A stretch of DNA of 14,307 nt from assembly GCA_003601795.1 (NCBI GenBank), contig PIXU01000284.1, positions 1 to 14,307 on the forward strand, written 5' to 3'. Shown here piece by piece: positions 1-7,498 of the stretch. Position numbers and translations under genes: made by a program. This stretch comes from Candidatus Methanophagales archaeon. Its GTDB lineage: Archaea; Halobacteriota; Syntropharchaeia; Alkanophagales; Methanospirareceae. Every line of letters starts with the position of its first letter. The first letter of the stretch is position 1. Under the pieces are notes generated by a model. That model saw only the letters and a program-made list of their open reading frames with translations. It made no database searches and was not told where the DNA came from.

Positions 1-1
1 C

Positions 2-847
2 GCCCAAGATGGCACTTACTTACCTGAAGTATGCATAGAAGTGGAAAATGGCGAAAATGTGCGATTCCCCGTGCCTGTGAAAGTGGACAGCAGTGTAGTG
101 GAAATACTTGAGAAGGACATCCCCTCTGAGATTTCGCTCAGCGAGTCAAAGGAGATAGAGATAGTGGTGGCGAATAACAGACCCAATTTAGTGAGCGGTG
201 TGAATGTGCGCATGAAATTAAAGAGTGATGGGTTAGAATTCACGCCAGAACAAATATTCATAGGTGATTTGGGAGCGTATGAAAAGAAGGAGATAAATTT
301 CACTTTCACGCCTATTGCTGCGGGGAATAAAGAGTTCTCTTTTGAGGTCTCCTATAAAAATGGCATCAATTCGCATCAAAACGAATTTAAATCGTCTATA
401 TTGGTGAGGAGTATTGCAGATGTAAAACTTATTCTGGTGAATGCGCCAGAGTCTGTTTTAAAAGGAGAAATTGCAAAGATAGACTTTGACGTGGCTAATG
501 GAAAAGCAAAGGATATTAAAGCGGTATCTGTGATGCCAGAGATAGAAGGACTCAGAATACTGCCTTCTGAATATTTTATCGGGGACATGGAAGTAGGGGA
601 CGTCTTTTCTGCTTCTTTTGATGTCTATACCAGCAGCCTGCATATTGGAGATACTGAAATACCTTTTAAACTGGTATTTCGAGATGTGGACACTGACAGG
701 CGATACGAAACAACGGGATACCTGGTGCATATAGAGGTAAAGGAACCGCATAAGAGCGAATTGCCGAATCTGGCACTCTTTGTGGCACTTGTTATCATTT
801 TTATCCCTGTCGCTGTGTTTGTCTGGGTGAGGGTGAAGCGAAAGTGA
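2..847 (+). CDS. Membrane-anchored Ig-like / S-layer-type surface protein, 5'-truncated by the window edge
   Basis: The frame is open from base 2, so the visible 281 residues are the C-terminal part of a larger protein; the GTG at 41 is only an internal codon. Two beta-rich domains repeat one pattern: each has a P-[ES]-[QE]-x-F-IGD segment (about 237-275 and 555-590) followed by alternating hydrophobic strands, as in the CARDB/NEW3 Ig-like modules of archaeal COG1361 S-layer-type proteins. A single transmembrane helix of about 20 residues near the C-terminus is followed by a basic tail (RVKRK), so the Ig-like part should face outside and the tail the cytoplasm. The signal peptide would lie upstream, outside the window. 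Such proteins can be cell-surface components or accessory subunits of ABC-type exporters; nothing here decides which. The family call rests on fold pattern and topology, not on catalytic motifs. Confidence 0.6.
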   Translation, partial: AQDGTYLPEVCIEVENGENVRFPVPVKVDSSVVEILEKDIPSEISLSESKEIEIVVANNRPNLVSGVNVRMKLKSDGLEFTPEQIFIGDLGAYEKKEINFTFTPIAAGNKEFSFEVSYKNGINSHQNEFKSSILVRSIADVKLILVNAPESVLKGEIAKIDFDVANGKAKDIKAVSVMPEIEGLRILPSEYFIGDMEVGDVFSASFDVYTSSLHIGDTEIPFKLVFRDVDTDRRYETTGYLVHIEVKEPHKSELPNLALFVALVIIFIPVAVFVWVRVKRK

Positions 848-872
848 AGAAGGCATAAATGGATGAATAACT

Positions 873-1397
873 ATGAACTCAATTAGAGGGAAAGTGATCG
901 TCTATTATGGAAAGGGAGAGGGAAAGACAACCGCCTCTATTGGTCATGCGATAAGAACGCTGGGTCATAACAAAAAAGTAGTGATATTGCAGTTTATGAA
1001 AGGAAGACCAACTACCGGAGAATATCAGGTCCTCAAGAATCTTGATAATCTCCAGATACATCTTTGCGGTGCTCCAGGTTTTTTAAAGGACGAAGAATCT
1101 CGGGAAAAACATCGTAAAAAGGCGAGAGAGGGTTTGGAATTAGCTTATAGAGTGTTAGCGGAAAAAAAGACTGCTCTATTAATTCTGGATGAGATATTGT
1201 ACGCAGTAAAGTTCGAGCTGTTAACAGAAGAAGACGTTATAGAGCTGTTAAATAAAAGGGGCTCTACTGATGTCATCCTTAGCGGAAGAGAGCCCGGTGA
1301 CAGAATAATAGAAATGGCAGATATAGCAACTCACATGGAGAAGGTCAAGCATTACTGGAACAAAACCCGCAGCACAACTTCCGGAATAGAATATTAG
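873..1397 (+). CDS. cobO: Cob(I)yrinic acid a,c-diamide adenosyltransferase (CobO/BtuR type)
   Basis: Transfers the 5'-deoxyadenosyl group of ATP to cob(I)alamin or its precursors to form adenosylcorrinoids. The 174-residue protein has the family order: beta strand plus P-loop GKGEGKTT (residues 13-20), an LQFMKG segment (39-44), a Walker B-like LLILDEI (102-108), an LSGREPGDRIIEMAD block (136-150) and the closing KVKHYW and GIEY typical of CobO/BtuR. The P-loop has Glu where many members have Lys (GNGKGKTT). Length is slightly under the usual 180-200 residues because the N-terminal extension is short. The ATG at 873 lies 25 nt after the preceding stop with no clear Shine-Dalgarno site, so it may be cotranscribed with the surface-protein gene. 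Corrinoids are cofactors of methyltransferases in methanogens, which fits the inferred host. Confidence 0.88.
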   Translation: MNSIRGKVIVYYGKGEGKTTASIGHAIRTLGHNKKVVILQFMKGRPTTGEYQVLKNLDNLQIHLCGAPGFLKDEESREKHRKKAREGLELAYRVLAEKKTALLILDEILYAVKFELLTEEDVIELLNKRGSTDVILSGREPGDRIIEMADIATHMEKVKHYWNKTRSTTSGIEY

Positions 1398-1414
1398 AGG
1401 TTTTCTCGGCTTCC

Positions 1415-2167
1415 TCAGCTTGTAGCCAAGACATCCATCAATTTCTTAAGCACCTTTTCCAAATCCGCCCTGCTTTTACCTTTAGAAGCGGCTTCAACTA
1501 TTTTTTTGTAGTCCAACTCTTCCTCGGCGATTATACCATGAGCATAATTGTCCACCGTGCTTATATTTGCGTATCGGAGCTCTAACTCCTTTGCAAGTGT
1601 CGCCTCCGAAGCCATGTTCATTCCTACTACATCCGCATAATTCTTTATGAGATTTATCTCCGCTCTGGTTTCGAGCCTCGGTCCCACGGTCTGGAAATAA
1701 ACGCCTCTCTCAATGAGGTCAACACCCAAATCTGTTGCCACTTTTATTATGTCCCTTCTCAAACCCTCATCCAATCCAGGTGTAACATGAACGATTTCAT
1801 CATCGTAAAAAGTAGGTATGTAGCACAGGCTTATGTAGTCGTGCGGAACAACTATTGACCGTGGTTTTAAATCAAGCTTTAAACTACCGACAGAAGTAAC
1901 ACCTACAATTTTCTCCACGTTCAACTCCTTGAATGCCATTATATTGGCTTTATGATTTATCCTATGTGGGGGTATGTTTTCCTCCTTACCATGTCGCGGA
2001 ATAAAGACCACCTCGTGAGAATGTGTGACAGTAAATAAGAGGTAAACAGTGCCATACTCTGTCTCAATTTCCTTCTCTTTTGCATCTTCAAGGAACTTCG
2101 AGCCAAATAAACTAGTCCCGCCAATTATCCCGAGCGGCATTTTATTTTTTAATTTACTATTTCCCAA
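1415..2167 (-). CDS. mtnP: S-methyl-5'-thioadenosine / 6-oxopurine (methylthioinosine) phosphorylase family
   Basis: Phosphorolytic cleavage of a 5'-methylthio- or other purine nucleoside, salvaging the base and (methylthio)ribose 1-phosphate. Family motifs: LGIIGGTSLF (12-21, phosphate loop), PRHG (57-60), PPHRINHKANI (66-76), GPRLETRAEI (162-171) and GMNMASEATLAKE (182-194). In the base-recognition segment it reads VDNYAHG (205-211), with Asn207 where MTA phosphorylases use the Asp of a TDYD motif. Asn there is typical of 6-oxopurine enzymes, so hypoxanthine-type substrates such as 5'-methylthioinosine are more likely than MTA itself. The annotated start is TTG at 2167. An ATG at 2140 (residue 10, MPLGIIGG) fits the usual family N-terminus better, though neither has a strong ribosome site. 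The start lies 10 nt past the upstream ATPase stop, so the two are probably cotranscribed. It converges on cobO with a 17-nt gap. Confidence 0.85.
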   Translation of the reverse strand: MGNSKLKNKMPLGIIGGTSLFGSKFLEDAKEKEIETEYGTVYLLFTVTHSHEVVFIPRHGKEENIPPHRINHKANIMAFKELNVEKIVGVTSVGSLKLDLKPRSIVVPHDYISLCYIPTFYDDEIVHVTPGLDEGLRRDIIKVATDLGVDLIERGVYFQTVGPRLETRAEINLIKNYADVVGMNMASEATLAKELELRYANISTVDNYAHGIIAEEELDYKKIVEAASKGKSRADLEKVLKKLMDVLATS

Positions 2168-2177
2168 ACTTGCGGTT

Positions 2178-3440
2178 TTACCTGAAGGACGAAGCCAGCA
2201 GTGCTCCTCCTATCGCCCCGATATACTGTGGATATTTCGGTACAATCACGTCAAATCCCAGCACATCGTTCATCGCTACCGGCACGCCCTCCACCAATGA
2301 TGTCCCACCAACTTCTATCGCGGGTTGCCGGAGGTCAATCTCCTGTAACAACTGCTCTTTTACCTGTTCCACGACCGAATGACAAGCAGCAGCCGCAACG
2401 TCTTCGCGCCTCGCTCCACTTGATAACGCTGATACGAGGTCCTGAATACCAAAAACGATGCAATAACTGTCGGTCTTTACTTTATGTGCGTCGCCTTCCA
2501 AAGCCAACTTCCCCATCTCTACCACATCTACACCCAGTCTGCGTGCTATCATCTCCAGAAATCTTCCTGATGCACCGGCGCAAATCCCACCCATCGTAAA
2601 ATTATCAGGAATGCCATCTTTTGCCGTTATTATCTTGTTATCCATGCCTCCGATGTCAATAATCATTGCTTCTCCCTTTTCTATTCCCGCAAGATACATC
2701 GCAGCCTTCGAGTTCACGGTCAGCTCTTCTTGCACCAGGTCTGCCTTGAAATGCTCACCCAACCCGTGTCTGCCGTAACCTGTCGTTCCCAGCGCCTCTA
2801 TATCCTCCCTCTTCACACCTGCAATTTCCAGCGCCTTCGCAAACACGCGCTCGCCCGTTTTTACTACATCTCCGGTTGGACTCCATGTTGCTCCTATCAC
2901 CTCGTTATCCTGCATTATTGCTGCTTTTGTGGTTGTAGACCCGGAATCTATGCCAGCAGTAAGCCCCTCCTGAACCTTCCTCTCCAGTATCCATCTCCGC
3001 TTCACTATGGTAATCAGCGCTTCCATTCTCGTCAGTAGTTCACCCGCCTTTGTCTTCTCTGAAAAAGGATACATAACAAGCGGCAAAGATGTCTTTTCCT
3101 GTATTATTCGTCTGATTTCTGTCCTTATAACCGCTCCTCTTGGACATTTGTGACACCCAGCCACGAATACTGCATCAGCATCGCACAACCCTTCAGCCAC
3201 TGCGTATCCTCTCGCTAACGCCACACTTAATCCGAGACTCGTATCCAGGTCATATCCAAATCCATCCACCTTCTCTGCTACATAATCAAGGTCCACTTCG
3301 GGCACGAATATCTCTGCCCCTATCTCCTCCGCCGCACGCTCTATCTCATGCTGTACATTCCCATACACAGTGCCGCAAGAAACCTGTGCTATTCTTATCC
3401 CGCCTTCCCAGTCCTTCTCCTTATTCTTCGCATTCTCCAT
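2178..3440 (-). CDS. BadF/BadG/HgdC-type ATPase, methanogenesis marker protein 15
   Basis: The C-terminal two thirds is an acetate/sugar kinase-fold ATPase like the activator of 2-hydroxyacyl-CoA dehydratases: phosphate-1 loop GIDSGSTTTK (163-172), phosphate-2 loop IIDIGGMDNK (260-269), GGICAGASGRF (284-294) and an adenosine-type loop near VGGTSLVEGVP (377-387). Cys287 and Cys327 sit where HgdC-type activators ligate a [4Fe-4S] cluster at the dimer interface, so an ATP-driven electron-transfer role is likely. The N-terminal ~150 residues are an extra domain with an AGCHKCP motif (Cys96, Cys99) and Cys22. This architecture and length (420) match the methanogen-restricted marker 15 family, whose exact role is unknown. 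No dehydratase subunits are nearby, so the partner is different. ATG start; the region upstream is AT-rich. The neighbours are antiporter subunits upstream and a phosphorylase downstream on the same strand. Confidence 0.8.
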   Translation of the reverse strand: MENAKNKEKDWEGGIRIAQVSCGTVYGNVQHEIERAAEEIGAEIFVPEVDLDYVAEKVDGFGYDLDTSLGLSVALARGYAVAEGLCDADAVFVAGCHKCPRGAVIRTEIRRIIQEKTSLPLVMYPFSEKTKAGELLTRMEALITIVKRRWILERKVQEGLTAGIDSGSTTTKAAIMQDNEVIGATWSPTGDVVKTGERVFAKALEIAGVKREDIEALGTTGYGRHGLGEHFKADLVQEELTVNSKAAMYLAGIEKGEAMIIDIGGMDNKIITAKDGIPDNFTMGGICAGASGRFLEMIARRLGVDVVEMGKLALEGDAHKVKTDSYCIVFGIQDLVSALSSGARREDVAAAACHSVVEQVKEQLLQEIDLRQPAIEVGGTSLVEGVPVAMNDVLGFDVIVPKYPQYIGAIGGALLASSFR

Positions 3441-3498
3441 AATTTTTGATATAATATATCCAGAGTTAATTAAATAGAATTCATATTATTCATTCATG

Positions 3499-5034
3499 CT
3501 ATGGAATTGGAATCACGTTTCCAACCGCTACTTCCACTATCCGGTAGAAATACATAGAGATTATGTTTAGCCTAAGAATGAAATCCAGGAAAAATAGAAC
3601 CGAGAAAATAGCTGTTAGAGATAGTGGAATAAGCATGAACAAGGGCGCTTCTTTTACTTCTACCTCTTCTACCCCGCTTTCCGGTCGTTTGAAGAAGGCG
3701 ATATGAATTATAGGGAAGAAATAAACGACATCAAGCAAAGAAGCTGTTAATAGGACAAACAAAAAGATTATCTCCCCAGCTTGCAGCGTACCCCAGCAAA
3801 GGAACCATTTACTTATAAATCCACATGCCGGCGGAATTCCACACATTCCAAACGCGGTTATGGTGAATGCGAGCATCGTGACCGGCATTGTTTTCCCTAC
3901 GCCCGCCATTTCACTTATGTTCTTCTTTCCTGTAACGACCATTATAGCACCTGCACAAAGGAACAACGTTATCTTCATGAATCCATGAAACGGAATGTGA
4001 ATCATCGCCCCTCTTATCCCTTCAGAAGTTAACAACGCAGCACCTAAGATTATGTATGATAGCTGGTTTATTGTGGAGTATGCCAGTCTTCTTTTCAAGT
4101 TATCCTGTGCGATGGCAAAAAAATTAGCGACAATCATTGTAAAGCTCGCTATACACGCAAGCGCTAATCCAAGCCCGAGTGTCCCCATCAGATCCACACC
4201 GTAGATATAGCACACAATCCTTACGATTCCAAACACGCCCGCTTTCACCACCGCGACTGCATGCAGAAGCGCGCTTACCGGCGTGGGAGCAATCATAGCA
4301 GTAGGGAGCCAGGAATGGAAAGGCATCCATGCCGCTTTCATGAACCCTAACAAGAAACAGAAGAACAAAATCACCAGCGTCAACTTATATGCGGGACCGA
4401 GCTCTGCTAACGCTTTTATTCCTCCTCCTGTGAAGTCTGTGGTCCCCGTAAGATAATAAGTCATCATTATGGCGAACAGGAGGAAAACGCCCGCAGTAAG
4501 CAAATAAGCAAAATATTTATGCCCTGCACTTATCGCCTCTTTGCTCTGCTCGTGTATAACCAACGGATATGTTGATACTGTTAATATCTCGAAGAATACG
4601 TACATCGTGAGTAAATTCGCGGAAAGCGCAACGCCAATGGCACCGAATATGGCGATAGCGAAGCAGAAGTAGTATCTTGTCTGTGCATGCTCGCGCAGAG
4701 ACCTCATGTATCCGATGGAGTAGAAGGATACGAGAATCCACAAGAAGGAAGCAGTGAGCGCGAAGATAAGACCAAAGGCATCCACTTTAAATCCAAATGC
4801 AATGCCCTCGAACATCGTCTGGAAGAACGTGCATTCGATGACCTCTTCGTTCAAAATTGTCGGTATCATGGATGCGATGAGCGAGAACTGGAGTATGCCG
4901 GCGATAATCGTCCAGCTCTCTCTTATATTCGGTCGTTTGCTGGACAGCAATATAAGAACCGAAGCAGTAGCAGGGCATAGAATTGCAAATAGAGGTATAT
5001 AACTGGAAATGGAGACTATTAGTCCCTCGGTCAT
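3499..5034 (-). CDS. MrpD/NuoM-type cation/proton antiporter membrane subunit (second of a pair)
   Basis: A 511-residue integral membrane protein with about 14 hydrophobic segments, of the proton-conducting family shared by Mrp antiporters and complex I. Key residues are kept: Glu149 in the MYVFFEI helix, Lys233 in GFMKAAWMPFHSWLP, the APTPVSALLHAVAVVKAG segment with His258 and Lys264, the broken-helix HGFMK with His350 and Lys354, and Lys409 in GFISKW. This full set of buried charges indicates a working ion-translocation path. The ATG start overlaps the upstream paralogue's stop by 4 bp (ATGA, 5031-5034), so translation is probably coupled. The HSWLP and LLHAVAVVKAG signatures are closer to MrpD/NuoM-NuoL than to NuoN. 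No MrpA, B, C, E, F or G, hydrogenase or Fpo gene is present in the window, so which complex it joins cannot be stated. Confidence 0.85.
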   Translation of the reverse strand: MTEGLIVSISSYIPLFAILCPATASVLILLSSKRPNIRESWTIIAGILQFSLIASMIPTILNEEVIECTFFQTMFEGIAFGFKVDAFGLIFALTASFLWILVSFYSIGYMRSLREHAQTRYYFCFAIAIFGAIGVALSANLLTMYVFFEILTVSTYPLVIHEQSKEAISAGHKYFAYLLTAGVFLLFAIMMTYYLTGTTDFTGGGIKALAELGPAYKLTLVILFFCFLLGFMKAAWMPFHSWLPTAMIAPTPVSALLHAVAVVKAGVFGIVRIVCYIYGVDLMGTLGLGLALACIASFTMIVANFFAIAQDNLKRRLAYSTINQLSYIILGAALLTSEGIRGAMIHIPFHGFMKITLFLCAGAIMVVTGKKNISEMAGVGKTMPVTMLAFTITAFGMCGIPPACGFISKWFLCWGTLQAGEIIFLFVLLTASLLDVVYFFPIIHIAFFKRPESGVEEVEVKEAPLFMLIPLSLTAIFSVLFFLDFILRLNIISMYFYRIVEVAVGNVIPIP

Positions 5035-6566
5035 GGTACAACCACCCCCATACCCAACAATGCTTTCACTGCCTGATTAACTATTGGTTGTAAAGGAGTG
5101 ACAGACCCCGGGAGCCATAGGATACCGACAATAACGCAGAGCGATCCGAGAATCAAGGCAGGAAAGACCATGCTCAGCGGTGCTTCCTCCTTTTTTATCT
5201 CATGTTCGCTTTCTTCCTCTCCCTCCTTCCGCACAAAATACATGCGATCTATAACTCGCCAGAAATAGACCAAATTAAGAAGTGTGCTGAAAAGTATAAC
5301 GGCTACAAACACGTATTCCACCGCTTCTAAAGAGGCTAACACCAGACACAATTTCGTCATAAATCCCACAGTTGGAGGCACCCCTATCATTGATAACGCG
5401 GCTATCGTGAAAGCAGCGGAGGTGTAAGGCATCTTCTTACCCAACCCCTCGAAATCTCTTATGTGCCACAAACCACTCCGGTATATAATGGCGCCGGCGA
5501 CCAGGAACAGGCATCCTTTCGTTATTGCGTGATTCAATATATGCATCAACGCACCGTACAGTCCCCACTGGGTGGAATAGAGACCAACACCAAGTACGAT
5601 ATAACCCACCTGTGAGACACTGGAATAAGCAAGCATTCTCTTTAAATTCGTCTGCATTATTGCAATAAGCGAGCCCACGATGATAGCTATCGCGGCTATC
5701 CAGGAAAGAGTAGCGGCAATGGGCACATAAATCTCAATAAAATCCGTGGTAAAGACCGAGAAAAAAACACGGATGAATGCATAAATTGAGACCTTAGACA
5801 TCGCCGCCGCGATTATTACGCTAACCGCTGAAGGGGCGTAGGTATATGCATCCGGCTGCCAGATATGAAGTGGAAAGAGCGCCATCTTTATGCTCATTCC
5901 AACGACAAAGAAGACAAAAGCCGCTTGCACTACTTTATTTCCATACAGCGGCGGCAATAAAAGCGAGAGGTCGTGCATGTTAAGCGAGCCGGTTACAGCA
6001 TACAGGAAACCTACGCCGAGAAGGTAGAAACAAGCGCCTATTGAGCCCATAATCACATAGTTATAACTTGCTTTCAGCGCTCTCCCGCCTGCAACAGCTA
6101 TTAACGCATACGCCGCTAAAGAGGCTATCTCCAGGAAAACATACAGATTGAATATATCCCCGGTTACCGTTATACCGCATAGACCAGTGATAAGAAGTTG
6201 AAAGACCACATAGAAAGGCACGATTTTGCCGGGCTGCTCTTTTTCTATGCTTCTCTTTGAATATATCGCCGCTAATAGGCAGATGAATAGAACTATAACC
6301 AGCACGTATGCGTTGAATGCATCCATAACGTATTCTATGCCCCAGGGAGGTGCCCATCCACCCAACCAGTAATGTATCGTTCCACTGGTTATGACCTGAT
6401 GTAAAATAAAAAAAGCGAGCAATAGTTGCACGGAAATGGTCGCAAGGGAAATAGGTAAGCAAGCCTTCTTATTCACCCAACCAGCAATCAAAATAGTAAA
6501 TGCAGAAAGCAAGGAGATTACAATGACCAGCACCGGATAATGTTCAGCTAAAAACAATCTTACCAC
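5031..6566 (-). CDS. MrpD/NuoN-type cation/proton antiporter membrane subunit (first of a pair)
   Basis: Also 511 residues and about 14 transmembrane segments. It carries the family charges: Glu146 in LYVFLEIASL, Lys227 in GMSIKMALFPLHIWQPDA, Lys258 in AAAMSKVSIYAFIRV, His346/Lys350 in the NHAITKG broken helix, and Lys405 in GFMTKLC. The YAPSAVSVIIAAAMSKV wording is typical of MrpD (MnhD) proteins. A charged cytoplasmic loop (about 446-463, rich in Glu and Lys) precedes the last helices, as in its partner. The GTG at 6566 overlaps an AGGTGG sequence; because that AGGTGG is well spaced from the TTG three codons downstream (6557), the true start may be that TTG. The gene is the head of an operon with its paralogue, and a TATA-like box lies at 6633-6645. 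A regulator gene lies upstream on the same strand. Confidence 0.85.
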   Translation of the reverse strand: MVRLFLAEHYPVLVIVISLLSAFTILIAGWVNKKACLPISLATISVQLLLAFFILHQVITSGTIHYWLGGWAPPWGIEYVMDAFNAYVLVIVLFICLLAAIYSKRSIEKEQPGKIVPFYVVFQLLITGLCGITVTGDIFNLYVFLEIASLAAYALIAVAGGRALKASYNYVIMGSIGACFYLLGVGFLYAVTGSLNMHDLSLLLPPLYGNKVVQAAFVFFVVGMSIKMALFPLHIWQPDAYTYAPSAVSVIIAAAMSKVSIYAFIRVFFSVFTTDFIEIYVPIAATLSWIAAIAIIVGSLIAIMQTNLKRMLAYSSVSQVGYIVLGVGLYSTQWGLYGALMHILNHAITKGCLFLVAGAIIYRSGLWHIRDFEGLGKKMPYTSAAFTIAALSMIGVPPTVGFMTKLCLVLASLEAVEYVFVAVILFSTLLNLVYFWRVIDRMYFVRKEGEEESEHEIKKEEAPLSMVFPALILGSLCVIVGILWLPGSVTPLQPIVNQAVKALLGMGVVVP

Positions 6567-6632
6567 CTTTCGTCTTTATTTTTCCTCTCTATTCTTCTCT
6601 GGCACCATTTCTCTTTCCATTCTTTTGATGTT

Positions 6633-6645
6633 CTATATATATTTT
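6633..6645 (-). promoter_or_regulatory. Putative TATA box for the antiporter pair
   Basis: On the minus strand an AAATATATATAG-like run lies about 70 nt upstream of the GTG/TTG start of the first antiporter gene. This would give a leader of roughly 40-45 nt, with the AGGTGG ribosome site at the start. The rest of the 183-bp gap (6567-6749) holds no gene; it contains the repeat-like segment listed at 6671-6711. Confidence 0.4.
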
Positions 6646-6670
6646 TCGATTTTTTGATTTCAGTAACCAT

Positions 6671-6711
6671 AAGATTACACAGATTTTCACGAGATGGAAG
6701 ATGCAAGATGC
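6671..6711. repeat. Dispersed intergenic repeat: ACACAGATTTTCACG segment plus tandem AAGATGC
   Basis: The segment joins GATTACACAGATTTTCACG (6673-6691) to two exact tandem copies of AAGATGC (6698-6704 and 6705-6711). The GATTACACAGAT part closely resembles GATTAACACAGAT at 11459-11471, in another intergenic gap of this window. Such short non-coding repeats occur in many copies in some archaeal and bacterial genomes; their function is not known to me. Confidence 0.45.
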
Positions 6712-6749
6712 AGGTCAAACCAGTATCTTTTACCTCAGCTATGAAATAG

Positions 6750-7112
6750 TTAATAGGCAGTTACAACTTCTTCCTGCTTTTTCGCTTCTTCTATATCCTC
6801 TTCTTTGAGTAGCAAATCTATATCTATATCTGCCAACTTGAAGGAGAGAGTGTTCAGCAGCTTCCCTGTAGGGCTGTCCTTATTGAACCTATATAGCTGT
6901 ATTCGCCCCACTTTTTTTGTTGGTTTCATGACACCGTAATGTAAAAGCTTGTCTTTCAGTGCGAATACCGTAGCCCTGGATACTTCAGCATTTTCTGCCA
7001 ATTCGGTGAGATTGTAGTCGAAATCAGGATGTAGAACTAAAGTTTCTATGATTTTTACCTGCGGGTGGTTTCCAAATATAGCTTGCATTGGGCTTTCTTC
7101 TGATACTTCCAT
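6750..7112 (-). CDS. Archaeal winged-helix DNA-binding transcriptional regulator
   Basis: A 120-residue protein with one winged-helix domain. After an N-terminal GNHPQVKIIETLVLHPDFDYN helix, an HTH follows at about 34-61 (LTELAENAEVSRATVFALKDKL), then a basic beta wing (KPTKKVGRIQLYRFN, 62-77) and a C-terminal acidic helix (EEDIEEAKKQEE) that may dimerise. The arrangement is that of archaeal ArsR-like one-domain regulators; no metal-binding or ligand residues are evident, so the signal is unknown. The ATG at 7112 has a TATA box (7151-7158) that would give a leader of about 15 nt. It lies 183 bp upstream of the antiporter pair on the same strand and is divergent from the small gene at 7215, so either could be its target. 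Confidence 0.75.
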   Translation of the reverse strand: MEVSEESPMQAIFGNHPQVKIIETLVLHPDFDYNLTELAENAEVSRATVFALKDKLLHYGVMKPTKKVGRIQLYRFNKDSPTGKLLNTLSFKLADIDIDLLLKEEDIEEAKKQEEVVTAY

Positions 7113-7150
7113 TTTTTAAAAATTTCCTATTAATTAAATAATCAAGTAAG

Positions 7151-7158
7151 TATATAAA
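7151..7158 (-). promoter_or_regulatory. TATA box for the winged-helix regulator
   Basis: The minus strand reads TTTATATA about 40 nt upstream of the ATG at 7112, the expected archaeal spacing for a transcript with a short leader. The box lies in the 102-bp divergent gap shared with the gene at 7215. Confidence 0.5.
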
Positions 7159-7176
7159 TTTTGCTATTAAGTACAA

Positions 7177-7187
7177 TTATTATACTA
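7177..7187 (+). promoter_or_regulatory. TATA-like box for the small gene at 7215
   Basis: ATTATTATACT is centred about 33 nt before the ATG at 7215. Initiation 25-26 nt downstream of its centre would fall near 7208, leaving almost no leader and explaining the lack of a ribosome site. Confidence 0.35.
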
Positions 7188-7196
7188 TGGAAGCAT

Positions 7197-7212
7197 GTAA
7201 CTAAATTGTTAC
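7197..7212. promoter_or_regulatory. Possible operator: inverted repeat GTAAC-N6-GTTAC
   Basis: A perfect 5-bp dyad with a 6-bp AT spacer ends two bases before the ATG at 7215 and sits over the predicted transcription start. That position would suit a repressor site, for example for the divergent winged-helix protein. The arms are short, so chance occurrence in AT-rich DNA is possible. Confidence 0.3.
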
Positions 7213-7214
7213 TA

Positions 7215-7460
7215 ATGGATATTTATAAAAAGGCGATATTGGAAAAGCTTTACAAAGGAAGGTATGTGGGAGGGCGACATACCTCAGAAGATAATGTAAT
7301 AAAGGGTTTTCCAAAATATGCACGTGGGGAGATAAAGAAAGCTTTGAAATTACTAACCAAAGAGGGATACATTGTTCCAAAGCCAACGTCCTATGGCTTG
7401 GAAGTATCCCTAAACCCAAAGATAATAGGGGAGATCAGACGAATCCTTGAAGTTGAATAA
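7215..7460 (+). CDS. Small conserved archaeal protein, possible winged-helix fold
   Basis: An 81-residue basic protein. The ATG at 7215 (MDIYKKAILEKLYKG) is preferred over the TTG at 7161, because the extra 18 residues would be encoded by the promoter region. It has helical segments with a GGRHTSEDN stretch, a KYARGEIKKALKLLTKEGYI helix that resembles an HTH recognition region, and a short beta hairpin (PKPTSYGLEVSLNP) that could be the wing. I recognise it as of the kind of small DNA-binding proteins common in archaea, but I cannot name a family or function. It is transcribed alone, divergent from a regulator and convergent with carS; its last codons form the left arm of a hairpin (7444-7494). 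Confidence 0.6.
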   Translation: MDIYKKAILEKLYKGRYVGGRHTSEDNVIKGFPKYARGEIKKALKLLTKEGYIVPKPTSYGLEVSLNPKIIGEIRRILEVE

Positions 7461-7494
7461 ACCCTTCAAAATTTTTTGCCCAACTTCAGAAGGA
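7444..7494. terminator. Hairpin between convergent genes, possible bidirectional terminator
   Basis: TCCTTGAAGTTG (7444-7455) pairs with CAACTTC (7481-7487) and AAGGA (7490-7494), a 12-bp stem with a 2-nt bulge. The loop contains a six-T tract (7472-7477) just after the stop of the small gene at 7460. The stem covers the last codons of that gene and reaches within 5 bp of the carS stop (7499). It could end both transcripts or stabilise their 3' ends. Confidence 0.4.
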
Positions 7495-7498
7495 TATT

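Noticed and set aside
458..856. Minus-strand 132-residue frame under the surface-protein gene
   Set aside because: It is the antisense of a clearly coding Ig-like protein; composition is rich in His, Tyr and Cys with no motif.
7161..7214. TTG start for the small gene at 7215
   Set aside because: The 18 extra residues would be encoded by the promoter and TATA-like box; the ATG at 7215 is the better start.
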